DNA of 64,000 bases from UBA7455 sp026713185 (GTDB lineage Bacteria > Pseudomonadota > Gammaproteobacteria > Pseudomonadales > Azotimanducaceae), in NCBI GenBank assembly GCA_963665785.1, contig OY762456.1, forward strand, positions 2,480,001 through 2,544,000, written 5' to 3'. The position numbers were made by a program, and so were the translations under genes. Below the pieces are notes generated by a model, which saw only the letters and a program-made list of their open reading frames with translations, was not told where the DNA came from and made no database searches. Positions 17,601-25,520 of this stretch are shown in pieces; position 1 is the first letter of the stretch, and each line of letters opens with the position of its first letter.

Positions 17601-20600
17601 CGACGACGCGCTCGCGGAGATGGACGAAACCATCACAATCGAAGGTGCGTTGCCGAATATCACGACCGCCCATGCGACGATCAGGATCGCCGACGACGAT
17701 GAGGCGAAGATGGCGCTGACGCTCGCCGTGGACACGGACACCGGCACAGACGGCCTGCAGAGCGAGATCGCCGAGGGCGACGGCGAGACGCTGGTGCAGG
17801 TGACCGCCCGCATGACCGGGAGCGACCGCTTTCAGACCGACCGGACATTGATGGTGCGTGTCGGCGTCACCGGCGACAGCGCGGCAGAAGGAATCGACTA
17901 TGCGGCTCTCGACGACTTCCCGATCACGGTCGAAGCCGGCGACGCGAGCGGTACCGGAACCTTCAGGATAACACCGGTGGACGACAAGATGGCTGAGGGC
18001 GCCGAGACCGTCACCGTGGAGGGAAGGCTCACGGGCGCATCGGTTGGCTCCACCTGGCTGACGATTGCCGATAACGACGAAGCGCCCAACGGGATCGTGC
18101 TGTCCGTCAGCCCGGCGAGCGTCGGCGAAGACAACAGACAGACCGCCGTCACGGTCACCGCCACCGTGTCGGGCAGCGCCACCTACCCCGAAGACACCGA
18201 AGTCACCGTCACCGTCGGCAGCGGCACAGCCACCGCGGGCGCCGACTTCAGCCCCGTCGAGGATTTCAGCATCACCATTGCGGGCGGCGCGAGTAGCGGG
18301 TCTGGAAACTTCGCGCTCAGCCCGATCGACGACGATGACAGCGAGGGGGACGAAACAGTCGCCGTCACCGGCGTCACCGGCGACATCGAGGTCACAGCCA
18401 CCGTCGTCACGATCCAGGACGACGAGGCGCCGGTACGGCAACTCGTGCTCTCCGCATCCGATGTTGCCGTCGATGAAGGCGCGAGCGCGAGCTGGACCGT
18501 CAGGCTGTCCGCCGTTCCGGACGGCCCGGTTGCCGTGACAATCTCCGGCCACGAAGGTACCGACCTCAGCCTCGACAGCGCCCGGCTCGAATTCGACGAG
18601 GCCAACTGGAGCAGCGCCCAGTCGATCACTGCGACAGCGGGTGAGGACGACGACGCGGCAGACGACACCGCGACCCTTGCGCATGCGGCTTCGGGGGGCG
18701 GCTACGACTCGGCAACCGCAAGCCTGCGCGTCGTCACCGACGACAACGACACCGCCGCCATCGTGCTCGCGCCCGACTCGCTGGACCTCGTCGAGGGGCG
18801 CAGCAGGTCCTACACGGTCACGCTGGCGACCGAGCCCTCCGACGATGTCGGCGTCACGGTCAGCGGCCACACCGGGGCCTATCTGCGGCTCGATCGATCG
18901 GACCTGATGTTCACGCCTTCCGACTGGAACATCCCCCAGAGCATCACCGTGACGGCTCAAGACGATGGCACGGACGGCGACGCGAGGCGCGAGGTCATCA
19001 CGCTGACGCACACCGGCTCCGGCGGCGGGTACAACGGGACCGTGGCGCAGCTCGGCATCGATGTCCTTCTCAACCCCATCACCATATCGATCGAAGACGC
19101 GGAAGGACCGGAGGGCAGTTATCTCAAGTTCTTGGTGACGCTGTCACACCCCTCGCCAGGGGATGTCGAGGTGAGCTGGGCTACCCATCCAGATGTCGCG
19201 AAGTCCGGGTACGACTTTCCCCTGATCAGCGGGCGGCTTCACTTTGCCGAGGGCGAGCAGAAGAAGGTAATCAGCGTGTGGGCCGAGGAAGATGAGCTCG
19301 ACGATCCGAACGAGACCTTCACCGTGGACTTGTGGAGACCCTCCGGCGCGGTGCTCGATGACCCGGTCACGGTGGTGCCGCGCTACCACCACTTCGATCT
19401 CACCACCGAGACTTCCGTGGAAATCATCCAGGCGACCGGCACCATCATCGGCTCAGCGCCGGATCCGCTCGTGCTGTCTATCGCCGCCTCGGAACCTTTC
19501 GTGGAGGAGGGAGGCACGACGAGAGTGAGGGTGACAGCGAATGTGCCCAACGAGCTGGAGCGCGCGATCCGGGTTCCCCTTGTCTATTCAAACGGCACAG
19601 CGGAGGACGGCGACTACGAGGGCGAGCCCGGGCTTTGGATTAACACAGGCCGGACGCATGGTTCGGCCGACATCACCATATTTCACGATGAGGACACGGA
19701 TGACGAAACGTTCACGGTTTCTATCGGTGAACTGAGGCCGTTGGAGGCCGTGGTAGGAGATGACGATTCCTTCGATCTGACCATTCTGGACGATGACGTC
19801 ACCGGACACTTCGAGGGGCTAACGGTTTCGGTGGAAGACGCCACCGCAAACGAAGGCGAAGAGAATTTACGGTTCGTCGTGTGGCTGAGCGGGCCAGCCC
19901 CCGGTCCGGTGACGGTTTGGGCGGAAACCCTCGCCGGCACAGCTAGCGTGAACAAGGATTACCATGATGCGTCCGGCGAGGTGCGTTTTGCACGCGGCGA
20001 ACGAATGCTGACCTTCACGGTCTGGGTGCTGGACGACGACATTGACGAAGGCAACGAGACGCTGACGCTGCAACTCAGCGATCCCGACCCCGCGGAGGTC
20101 ACGATAGCGCGGGCTACGGCGACCGGCACCATCAGGAACTCCGACCCGATCCCCGGCGTCTGGCTGGCGCGGTTCGGGCGCACTCTGGCCCAACAGACAG
20201 TCGACAGCGTGTCCGACCGCCTGCAGGCGCGGCGCGAACCCGGATTAGAGGGCTCGGCACCGATGTTCGGCTTCAGCTCGGGGCCGGGGCCGAGCGGTGA
20301 ATTCCGGATGACAGGCGCACGGGGACAAGCGGGAGGCGGCACGGCCTCGCCGCCGTATGGAATCGGACCTTCAACGGCCCACGGAACGCCGGGCGGAGAC
20401 TCTCCAGGCAGCGCCTACCCGTGCAACGCAAATGGCTCGGGTTCGTTGCCGTTGGGGACTCCTCAATTCAGCTCATTCGGGACGGACTCGCCTCGGGCCG
20501 GGTCGGGTTCCGGACTCGCGCAGGACGGCGGCGGCCGCTGCGGGGAGAGGCCGTCGATCGGCGAGTTCCTCCTGCAAGCGCTTTCCGGCGCATCCTTCAC

Positions 20601-21747
20601 CCGCACCGTGGAAGCCGACCCCGGCGGCGGAACGATCGCCTGGTGGGGCCGGGGGGCGACATCGCAATTTTCCGGAAGCGACGGTGGTCTTGGCCTTGGC
20701 GGCGAGATCGCAACCGGCAGGCTGGGCGTGGATTACGTGCGCGGCGACTGGTTGGCCGGACTGACGCTGGCGCACTCAGCAGGCAAGGGTGACTGGTCCG
20801 GCGGCGCCACCGGCAGCGGCGAACTCGAAGCGTCGCTAACCTCCATTTCGCCATATGCCGCGATCTCGATATCTGACCGGCTGCAGATGTGGAGCACTGT
20901 CGGAGCGGGACGGGGAACGCTAAAGCTCGCGCACGGAAACGGCGATGAGTGGACAGAGCGCCTGAAGACCGATCTTGAGTGGCGAATGGCCGCGGCGGGC
21001 GCCATGGGCGGCCTGATCGGCGCCACGGACGAGACCGGTCCCGAACTTTCCCTGGTGACCGATGCTCTGTGGTCCGATACCTCGTCGGGACCCAGCGAAG
21101 GACTGGCGGCTTCGCAGTCGGCCGTGACGCGGCTTCGAGTCGGCCTGGAAGGAAGCTGGACGTTGGCGCTGAATGAGGAAGCTCGACTGACACCGAAGGT
21201 GGAAGTCGGCGCGCGTCACGATGGCGGGGATGCCGAAACCGGGTTCGGCGTGGACCTGGGCGGCGGAATCGCTTGGACCGATCCGAAGCGCGGCATTTCG
21301 CTCGATATCGCGGGCAGGACGCTCATCGCCCACGACGACGGCGGCACGCGGGACTGGGGCGTGTCCGCGGCCTTTGTCTATCGCGCGAACCCGGATTCGG
21401 AGAAGGGGCTCGCGCTGAAGCTGGGGCAGGATCTGGGCGGCCAATCGAGCGGCGGCCTGGCGGCCCTATTCGCGCCCGACCCGCCAGGCCATCGCTTCGG
21501 CGCGAGCGGCGGCCGCTGGACATCCGAACTATCGTACGGCTTCCCGACCTTCGCCGAGCGGTTCATGGCCACACCGCGCGTGAGCTACGGGTTCTCCGGC
21601 ACGGAGCGCGATTACAGCCTGGGCTGGAGCCTCGCTCCGACGGAACACAGCCTCGACCTGTCGCTCGACATTCTAACGACGTGGCGCGAGAGCGGCGGAG
21701 CGCCGCCGGAGCATGGCTTCCGGATCGAGGCCAATGCGCGATGGTGA
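11326..21747 (+). CDS. Giant Calx-beta repeat protein, C-terminal part with autotransporter-like beta-barrel
   Basis: This continues the same giant protein in a third reading frame. True coding resumes just after the 13-bp duplication at 11347-11359, so the nominal start is not a natural one. About 25 Calx-beta modules follow (to about 20.15 kb), several nearly identical at the DNA level. An Ala/Gly/Ser-rich linker then starts with WLARFGRTLAQQTVDSVSDR, a signature that precedes autotransporter translocator domains. The last roughly 390 residues (about 20590-21747) alternate in amphipathic beta-strand style (GLGLGGEIATGRLGVDY, YGFSGTERDYSLGW) and end in an aromatic residue (NARW), as outer-membrane barrels do. 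It is inferred to be a type V-like surface adhesin. A stretch encoded at 15961-16112 is an inverted copy of repeat DNA and gives a Gly/Arg/Glu-rich segment unlike Calx-beta. G+C is much higher than in the genes to the right. Confidence 0.85.
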   Translation: MPPSTPPHDRSGTIEDDDAATLAIADAEAAEGATASFAVTLSTPSSRAVTVTATTSSGAADTATADADYTVKSQALTFAAGATAADFEVAILTDSLNELAETFTVTLSAPTGATLADATATGTITGNAATLITVADATAAEGAPLIFTLTRAGDTTGASALTYTTVADTTADAKQATAGADYTAVGAAQTLSFAAGDTEKTLRVATAADALVEGAETLRLALADVSGATLANTYAIGTITEGTTGYAIANASASEGDSLTFTVTRSGAVAGASTVTWTTGDDPAKGAKQATAGGDYTAVSAARTLSFAADDTSKTLTVATTEDTLDEPAETFVVTLASPSAGGALLTATAIGTITDDDAATATVSVADATAVAEGDDPETTADMTFTVSLSAVSGQTVTVPFTLSGSAAAGADYTAPDPLSVTIAPGARSAAIEVPIKGDLLDEDNETVIVTLSAPTHAALSAVEGATEASGTITDDDDAPSAITLTVDADTAAEDTQTAVTENGGAKTVRVTATITSATRFDTAEDLTVVVGKGADTATETGAGADYAAVADLTLAIAAGATSGFVEFTLTPTDDAVDEADESITIAGTLAGVTVTQATVTIEDNDAAPTLAIDSPSVAEGDNTAATLTFTVSLSPASGKTVTVSYADRLTGTATSGVDYTALTAGTLTFNPGDTSKTIGVTVTGDTTDETDETVVLRLSSATNATLTGGAATLDATGTIEDNDAAPTLAIDNPSVAEGDNTAATLTFTVSLSPASGKTVTVSYADRLTGTATSGVDYTALTAGTLTFNPGDTSKTIGVTVTGDTTDETDETVVLRLSSATNATLTGGAATLDATGTIEDNDAAPTLAIDSPSVAEGDNTAATLTFTVSLSPASGKTVTVSYADRLTGTATSGVDYTALTAGTLTFNPGDTSKTIGVTVTGDTTDETDETVVLRLSSATNATLTGGVATLDATGTIEDDDAATLAIADAEAAEGATASFAVTLSTPSSRAVTVTATTSSGAADTATADADYTVKSQALTFAAGATAADFEVAILTDSLNELAETFTVTLSAPTGATLADATAIGTITDDDAATATVSVADATAVAEGDDPETTADMTFTVSLSAVSGQTVTVPFTLSGSAAAGADYTAPDPLSVTIAPGARSAAIEVPIKGDLLDEDNETVIVTLSAPTHAALSAVEGATEASGTITDDDDAPSAITLTVDADTAAEDTQTAVTENGGAKTVRVTATITSATRFDTAEDLTVVVGKGADTATETGAGADYAAVADLTLAIAAGATSGFVEFTLTPTDDAVDEADESITIAGTLAGVTVTQATVTIEDNDAAPTLAIDSPSVAEGDNTAATLTFTVSLSPASGKTVTVSYADRLTGTATSGVDYTALTAGTLTFNPGDTSKTIGVTVTGDTTDETDETVVLRLSSATNATLTGGVATLDATGTIEDDDDAPTSVMRIEDAKTVTELDDSNQITDMTFAVSITPPNGHAVTIPFTLSGTATGGVDYIYPNPLSVTIPKGQSSGVITVPIIGDVIDEKNETVIVTLDHADTSSAQVKGVVGGGERELHEAARRPGGEGEGQVRDRGVVGARAGLGGGEVFGGVEARRANAGLSTQNTDTPVARYTAIGIIADNDPTPVTSITIAIADAEGLEGTYIEFPVTLSRPSPGNVEVKWSSMAEIASFRDIAFVEGRLHFAEGEQEKIIKVWAYEDDVYDPNEVFTVRLQQPVGAVFKNPVTFIPEMHRHEKLIPAGREIALATGTIIDPVPAPSPLELSISVQDTLVDEGGWAQVEVTASAPNEFNRQIRVPLVYSNGTAEDGDYEVQTGLWLEPGRASAARFITIFHDDDTDDETLTISLGEPRPQEARIGSPSSVDLTIRDDGGAGNYPDLDLAISVDVDTGTDGIQDSVAEDGGARTVRVTATLEGATRFAEEKRVRLTVGNGTDSATEGTDYAEVADQTIIVAAGAASGFVDFTLTPTDDTLAEMDETITIEGVLPNITTAHAAIRIDDDDEAKIALTLAVDADTGTDGIQDSVAEDGGARTVRVTATLEGATRFAEEKRVAVTVGNGADGATEGTDYAQVADQTIIIAAGAASGHADFTLTPTDDALAEMDETITIEGALPNITTAHATIRIADDDEAKMALTLAVDTDTGTDGLQSEIAEGDGETLVQVTARMTGSDRFQTDRTLMVRVGVTGDSAAEGIDYAALDDFPITVEAGDASGTGTFRITPVDDKMAEGAETVTVEGRLTGASVGSTWLTIADNDEAPNGIVLSVSPASVGEDNRQTAVTVTATVSGSATYPEDTEVTVTVGSGTATAGADFSPVEDFSITIAGGASSGSGNFALSPIDDDDSEGDETVAVTGVTGDIEVTATVVTIQDDEAPVRQLVLSASDVAVDEGASASWTVRLSAVPDGPVAVTISGHEGTDLSLDSARLEFDEANWSSAQSITATAGEDDDAADDTATLAHAASGGGYDSATASLRVVTDDNDTAAIVLAPDSLDLVEGRSRSYTVTLATEPSDDVGVTVSGHTGAYLRLDRSDLMFTPSDWNIPQSITVTAQDDGTDGDARREVITLTHTGSGGGYNGTVAQLGIDVLLNPITISIEDAEGPEGSYLKFLVTLSHPSPGDVEVSWATHPDVAKSGYDFPLISGRLHFAEGEQKKVISVWAEEDELDDPNETFTVDLWRPSGAVLDDPVTVVPRYHHFDLTTETSVEIIQATGTIIGSAPDPLVLSIAASEPFVEEGGTTRVRVTANVPNELERAIRVPLVYSNGTAEDGDYEGEPGLWINTGRTHGSADITIFHDEDTDDETFTVSIGELRPLEAVVGDDDSFDLTILDDDVTGHFEGLTVSVEDATANEGEENLRFVVWLSGPAPGPVTVWAETLAGTASVNKDYHDASGEVRFARGERMLTFTVWVLDDDIDEGNETLTLQLSDPDPAEVTIARATATGTIRNSDPIPGVWLARFGRTLAQQTVDSVSDRLQARREPGLEGSAPMFGFSSGPGPSGEFRMTGARGQAGGGTASPPYGIGPSTAHGTPGGDSPGSAYPCNANGSGSLPLGTPQFSSFGTDSPRAGSGSGLAQDGGGRCGERPSIGEFLLQALSGASFTRTVEADPGGGTIAWWGRGATSQFSGSDGGLGLGGEIATGRLGVDYVRGDWLAGLTLAHSAGKGDWSGGATGSGELEASLTSISPYAAISISDRLQMWSTVGAGRGTLKLAHGNGDEWTERLKTDLEWRMAAAGAMGGLIGATDETGPELSLVTDALWSDTSSGPSEGLAASQSAVTRLRVGLEGSWTLALNEEARLTPKVEVGARHDGGDAETGFGVDLGGGIAWTDPKRGISLDIAGRTLIAHDDGGTRDWGVSAAFVYRANPDSEKGLALKLGQDLGGQSSGGLAALFAPDPPGHRFGASGGRWTSELSYGFPTFAERFMATPRVSYGFSGTERDYSLGWSLAPTEHSLDLSLDILTTWRESGGAPPEHGFRIEANARW
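11347..11372 (+). repeat. 13-bp partial duplication causing the second frameshift
   Basis: The bases CACGATCGAAGCG at 11347-11359 are extra relative to the sister module at 14180-14215, and the CACGATCGAAG core recurs immediately after. The insertion shifts the frame by one again, into the frame of the long C-terminal part. Together with the 37-bp duplication it leaves a 500-bp island in a frame of its own. Confidence 0.93.
11581..12407 (+). repeat. 827-bp near-identical copy of 5843-6669
   Basis: The block encoding three successive modules (ending ITGN, ITEG and ITDDD) matches 5843-6669 at a constant offset of 5738 bases. I saw only isolated differences, for example GGGC versus CGGC after ATCACCGAGGGCACCAC. 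Such low divergence implies recent duplication or gene conversion inside the giant gene, or an assembly collapse or expansion. Confidence 0.9.
13147..14208 (+). repeat. Three tandem 354-bp Calx-beta units
   Basis: A 118-codon unit beginning at GCCGCGCCCACGCTGGCC recurs at about 13147, 13501 and 13855. Related single units lie at about 10620, 11020 and 15286. The copies differ at only a few bases (for instance ATCGACAG versus ATCGACAA). Each encodes one complete Calx-beta module ending in IEDND or IEDDD. Confidence 0.92.
14530..15589 (+). repeat. About 1.06-kb near-identical copy of 12391-13450
   Basis: The sequence matches 12391-13450 at a constant offset of 2139 bases, with isolated substitutions (CAGACAGTC versus CAGACGGTC). 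It covers the modules ending ITDDDD and IEDNDA and runs into a 354-bp unit. The preceding 14210-14510 also duplicates 11380-11680. Confidence 0.88.
15961..16112 (-). repeat. In-frame inverted copy of an internal repeat segment
   Basis: On the minus strand this 152-bp stretch matches the coding strand of 12877-13056 (and its duplicate at about 15016-15195), including the codons for ATRFDTAEDLT and ADYAAVADLT. It has one internal 27-bp deletion bounded by GGCGGTG. Read on the plus strand it stays open and adds a Gly/Arg/Glu-rich segment (VVGGGERELHEAARRPGG) in the middle of a Calx-beta module. Confidence 0.9.
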
Positions 21748-21748
21748 G

Positions 21749-21790
21749 CGCTCCCGATTGATCCAATCCGAATCAGGAGACCCGGGAGCG
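21749..21790 (+). terminator. Possible terminator after the giant gene
   Basis: CGCTCCCG (21749-21756) and CGGGAGCG (21783-21790) form a perfect 8-bp stem directly after the TGA, with a 26-base loop. There is no T-tract, so intrinsic termination is uncertain. Confidence 0.4.
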
Positions 21791-21868
21791 AAATAGACGA
21801 CCAGCGGGTTCAATTGCCAACCAAAAGTCTCAAATCGGGCTAGGGTGTCCATACCGATAGAGATGTGA

Positions 21869-22174
21869 TTTTCGGGCGACTCGGCACCGCGTTGCGGCAC
21901 CGCCCGAAGGTCCCGCTATGCCCGTCACCGCGAGGCTCCAGTGGGTCTGCCAGCGTTTTGTGCTGCCGAGGGACTGGCCTTGAGCACCTTCTCGCTCTGG
22001 CGGCGCAAGCTCAACAGTTCCCGAGGCATGATACCCAACAACGATGCGGCCATGTTCGTGGCGTTGCCGGACAGTAATATCCCAGGTCCGTCGTTAGCCA
22101 CGACCCAGTGGGATGTAGAACTGCAACTCGGCGCCGATGTAGTGCTGCGGCTGCGGCGCGGCGAGTCATGTTGA
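21869..22174 (+). pseudogene. tnpA: IS66 TnpA remnant
   Basis: The frame contains AFCAAEGLALSTFSLWRRKL, the helix-turn-helix-type signature of the small IS66 accessory protein TnpA (usually about 100-130 residues). The upstream frame runs into a stop at 21866 without a convincing start; only a GTG at 21941 is available. The 5' part therefore looks eroded. Its stop (TGA 22172-22174) overlaps the tnpB start in ATGTTGA, the usual IS66 translational coupling. It sits immediately after the giant high-G+C gene, and the left inverted repeat of IS66 could not be identified. Confidence 0.65.
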
Positions 22175-22539
22175 ATCCGGGTGCTGATTGCCCAATCTGG
22201 TTATGCACCCAGGCCACCGATATGCGGCGTTCGTTCGATGGTCTGTCGGCCATGGTGCGCAACCACATGGGGGCAGACCCAACGGGTGGGCACTGGTTTG
22301 TGTTCGTGAATCGACGCCGCACACTGCTCAAGGTACTGGCGTTCGATGGTGATGGCTACTGGATCTGGTCGAAACGGTTGGAAGCGGGACAGTTTGCGGC
22401 GCCGGGTCGGTCCGCAACAGGTACACGGGCAGCCGCCAGCGCGGCGCTTTTGATAACGCGCACGGACCTGCTGGCGCTGTTGGAAGGCATTGATTTTGTT
22501 GTAAAAAGACGCAGAAAACGTTACAAAAAAGCTGCATAA
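22168..22539 (+). CDS. tnpB: IS66 accessory protein TnpB
   Basis: A 123-residue protein starting at the ATG that overlaps the tnpA stop. It has the conserved IS66 TnpB (Orf2) pattern: a start like IWLCTQATDMRRSFDGL, then GHWFVFVNRRRTLLKVLAFDGDGYWIWSKRLEAGQF, and a basic C-terminus (VKRRRKRYKKAA). TnpB is required for IS66 transposition, but its biochemical role is not well defined. It appears intact although its neighbours are damaged. Confidence 0.88.
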   Translation: MLNPGADCPIWLCTQATDMRRSFDGLSAMVRNHMGADPTGGHWFVFVNRRRTLLKVLAFDGDGYWIWSKRLEAGQFAAPGRSATGTRAAASAALLITRTDLLALLEGIDFVVKRRRKRYKKAA

Positions 22540-22577
22540 ACAGACCGTATTTGGTACCATAGAACCTTCTTATACAG

Positions 22578-23915
22578 GTGCTTGGTACTTTGTCTGAAAC
22601 GGTGAACATTGCGGCGCTGCAACAGGAAAATGCACAGTTACATGCAACTGTTGCCAGCCTCACCAGCGAACTGGGTTCTACCAAAGATATACTGGATTCC
22701 ACCCAGGATAAACTGGTTTCCATTGAAGACCAGTTGCGTTCCGCCTTGCAACAACTGGACTGGTTCAAACGTCAGTTGTTTGGTCGCAAGTCAGAAAAGC
22801 GGTTGGCCTTTGACGTGCTGGAACAGGGCAATCTACTGTTCGGCCTGGGTGTTGAGCCGCCACCGGAACAGGACCCTGTTGCCGCCGAGAAGATCACCTA
22901 CCAGCGCCGTAAGAAGCAGCGTGCGGCGTCCGTCAACGACAGTGGTCTGCGCTTTGACGCTTCGGTGCCGGTCACTACGATTCATGTCACGGACCCGCAG
23001 ATTGCGGCGATCCCGGAAGCGGACCGGCAAGTCATTGCCGAGAAAGTGAGCTATCGACTGGCGCAGGAACCGGGTAGTTATCAAAAGCAAGCGACTGCTT
23101 GCGCAGTCTTGTACGTACTGAAGTACATTCGACAAGTGGTAAAGCGTCGCGACACAGGTAAGTTGGTTACCGCAGCGGCGGTGCCGAACGTGCTGGAGAA
23201 GAGTGTGGTGGATGTGAGTTTCCTGGCGGCGATGCTGGTCGACAAGTTCCGCTATCACTTGCCACTGTATCGGCAACACCAGCGGCTGCAGGACAGCGGC
23301 ATCCAGGTCAGCCGGGGTAGTCTGACGAACTGGGCGGGACAGGCAATTGATCTGCTGCAACCAATCGTACAGGCGCAAGCGGCCCATGTGCTGCAGAGCG
23401 AAGTGCTGGCCATGGATGAGACCTCGATCAAGGCGGGGCGCACGGCCCCGGGGAAGATGCGGCAAGCGTATTTTTGGCCCGTGTATGGTGATCAGGACGA
23501 AATCGTGTTTCATTATGCCCCGACGCGGCAACACCGCCATGTTGAAACCTTCCTTAACGGCTTCAAGGGCACCCTGCTGAGCGATGGCTATGCTGCTTAT
23601 GAAGAGTATGCCAAGCGTCACGGGTTATCGCATGCCCAGTGTTGGAGTCATTGTCGGCGTAACTTTGAGCGTGCGCAGGAGAGTGAACCGGAGGCCGTTG
23701 CTGCGGTCCTGGCGATAATCGGTTCGTTATATGCGCACGAGAAGATAATCCGCCAGGATCAGCATGCAGGTGCAGCGAAGCGGGCCTATCGGCAGCAGCA
23801 CAGCGCACCGATAGTAGCGGCGTTTTTTGACTGGTGCCGGGAGCAGTGTTACCGCAACGATCTACTGCCCAAGAGTTTGTTGGCGAAGGCGATCCAGTAT
23901 GGTGCGTCAGGCTAA
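22578..23915 (+). pseudogene. tnpC: IS66 transposase TnpC, cut by group II intron
   Basis: It starts at GTG 22578. The N-terminal region (about residues 8-55) is a coiled coil (LQQENAQL, LSIEDQL-type heptads) followed by WFKRQLFGRKSEK, typical of IS66 TnpC. The catalytic core shows two acidic residues of the DDE triad in LAMDETSIKAG and LLSDGYAAYEEYAKRHG. The frame stops after 445 residues at AIQYGASG, where a group II intron begins (23902). A full TnpC is about 510-520 residues, so the final catalytic Glu region is missing here. The missing 3' part does not reappear after the intron, so the gene is not restored by splicing. Confidence 0.88.
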
Positions 23916-24258
23916 CTGGTGAAGGGTTAGTCGGTGAAAGTCCGACAGGAGGGAGAAGGCTAACCACCACCTCCACCGCGAGCCGTGCGTCGGTATCCGT
24001 GAGGATACAGGCGAAGCGTCGGTAGCGGGGCGTATGGGCAGAGCTATTGAGCACCGAAAAGTCGTACATTTGGAGCGCTGAGATTTTCATACTGATTGAA
24101 GGCAATACGGACCGTACCGATAGGGTGAGGACGGTCAGGCTCCACGGTGTCGAAGGAACTCAAGCACGTACGTAAACCCTGAATCGGGACCTGGGAGGGC
24201 TTATTGATAGCCCCGGCAGTCGTGCCGGGGACACAAAGGAAAGGAGGTATCCAGACCA

Positions 24259-25093
24259 ATGACGCACAATAAGCAATCAGATGCGGGCATAGTACCGGTG
24301 AAGGTGGCGAACAAGGGGCGGAACAGCCTTGCGGAGCCACTGGAGGGAAGGGCCGCAACCAAGAGGAATCCGCAAGACCAAAGCATACGCCGGACACAGC
24401 GCCGGGGGAGTATGCAACAGGCGGCTGCGCGGATACGGCAAGCTGTAAAGAGGAAGCCGAAGAATAAACTCACGGCACTCCTGCACCATGTAACGCCACT
24501 GACCCTGCGCGAGGCATTCTTCCAACTGAAGAAGACTTCGGCAGCAGGTGTGGATGGTGTGACTTGGGAGCAGTATAAGGCAGGGCTGGACGATCACTTG
24601 ATCGACCTGCACCACCGGATACACAGGGGGTCATATCGGGCGCGACCGTCGCGGCGGGTGGAGATACCCAAAGCGGACGGTGGGACACGACCGCTCGGCA
24701 TCGCTGCACTGGAAGACAAGATCGTCCAGAAGGCAGTGGTGGAGATTATTCTGATGCCGATATATGAATCGGAATTCCTCGGTTTCAGTTATGGATTCCG
24801 ACCGGGGCGAGGGGCGCATGATGCGCTCGACGCCTTGGCCGTTGGGATAACAGAGCACAAGGTCAACTGGGTGGTTGACGCCGATGTACGCGCTTTCTTC
24901 GATCGCATTGACAGAAACTGGTTAATCAAGTTTCTGGCCCTTCGGATTGGAGACAAGCGTGTTATCCGGCTGATCATCAAAAGCAGCGATAGCTGCGCTA
25001 TCTTTAAAGTGGCTGAAGGCGGGTGTCATGGAAGGCCACCAATGGCAAGACGATCTGCGGGGAGTCCCACAGGGGGCCGTAATCACGGCATAG
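24259..25093 (+). pseudogene. ltrA: Group II intron 1 reverse transcriptase/maturase, 5' fragment
   Basis: It starts at ATG 24259 behind an AGGAAAGGAGG Shine-Dalgarno region. It shows the LtrA-type RT order: the RT0/RT1 region (KKTSAAGVDGVTWEQY), RIHRGSYRARPSRRVEIPKADGGTRPLGI, FLGFSYGFRPGRGAHDAL and the VDADVRAFFDRIDRNWL catalytic Asp block. At 24982-25009 a 28-bp hairpin insertion shifts the frame. The expected KWLKAGVMEGHQWQDDLRGVPQGAVI continues in another frame from 25010 until the foreign element begins at about 25082 and brings a stop at 25091-25093. The gene is therefore inactivated twice. Confidence 0.85.
24982..25009. other. 28-bp hairpin insertion in the RT gene
   Basis: The 28 bases between ATCATCAAA and TGGCTGAAG break the codons for RLIIK-WLKAGVMEG, which are contiguous in LtrA-type proteins. 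They contain the inverted repeat GATAGC-TGC-GCTATC and end in the palindrome CTTTAAAG. The origin is unknown. Confidence 0.75.
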
Positions 25094-25190
25094 ACGCAAA
25101 AGGTAACTTTTGCTTTGAACGGCAAATTAAGGGCTGGCGTCAGCATAGAACACTTGATTTACGTCTCAAACAGTAATATTCTTATGACAT

Positions 25191-25520
25191 ATGACGCGCT
25201 CAACAAAGGCACAAAAATCGGAACGGCTGAATGCAGCCTATGGGCTGCTTGCCCAGGGGCACGATGTGACGGCAGCGGTGACACTACTTTCGCAACGGTT
25301 CGATTTGTCACAGCGCCAGGCCTATCGGTATGTGCAGGTAGCCAGCAACATGAGCCAGTCGGCACCGATACACGAAGCCCTGGTTCCGATCACGATGAAA
25401 CTTCCGGGCAGTGTAGCGGCAGCATTGCGCACCTATTCGAAAAACAGCGGCCGGACGATCGGCGAGATTGTCTCGGCAGCGCTGTCCAAGTTCATGTCCA
25501 GCACCGGTCGCCATGGTTGA
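25191..25520 (+). CDS. Small putative DNA-binding protein of the recombinase element
   Basis: 109 residues. Residues about 30-50 (LLSQRFDLSQRQAYRYVQVA) look like a helix-turn-helix. The C-terminal part (ITMKLPGSVAAALRTYSKNSGRTIGEIVSAALSKFM) has the strand-helix-helix pattern of a ribbon-helix-helix domain. It is the first gene inside the element, about 80 bases from the left inverted repeat, and its end overlaps the next small gene. A role as repressor or as directionality factor for the recombinase is an inference from position. No named family was recognised with certainty. Confidence 0.6.
   Translation: MTRSTKAQKSERLNAAYGLLAQGHDVTAAVTLLSQRFDLSQRQAYRYVQVASNMSQSAPIHEALVPITMKLPGSVAAALRTYSKNSGRTIGEIVSAALSKFMSSTGRHG

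Noticed and set aside
16603..19011. 802-codon minus-strand frame under the Calx-beta modules
   Set aside because: Same antisense shadow effect: Arg/His/Gly/Val-rich, no recognisable fold, and perfectly opposite a well-supported coding frame.
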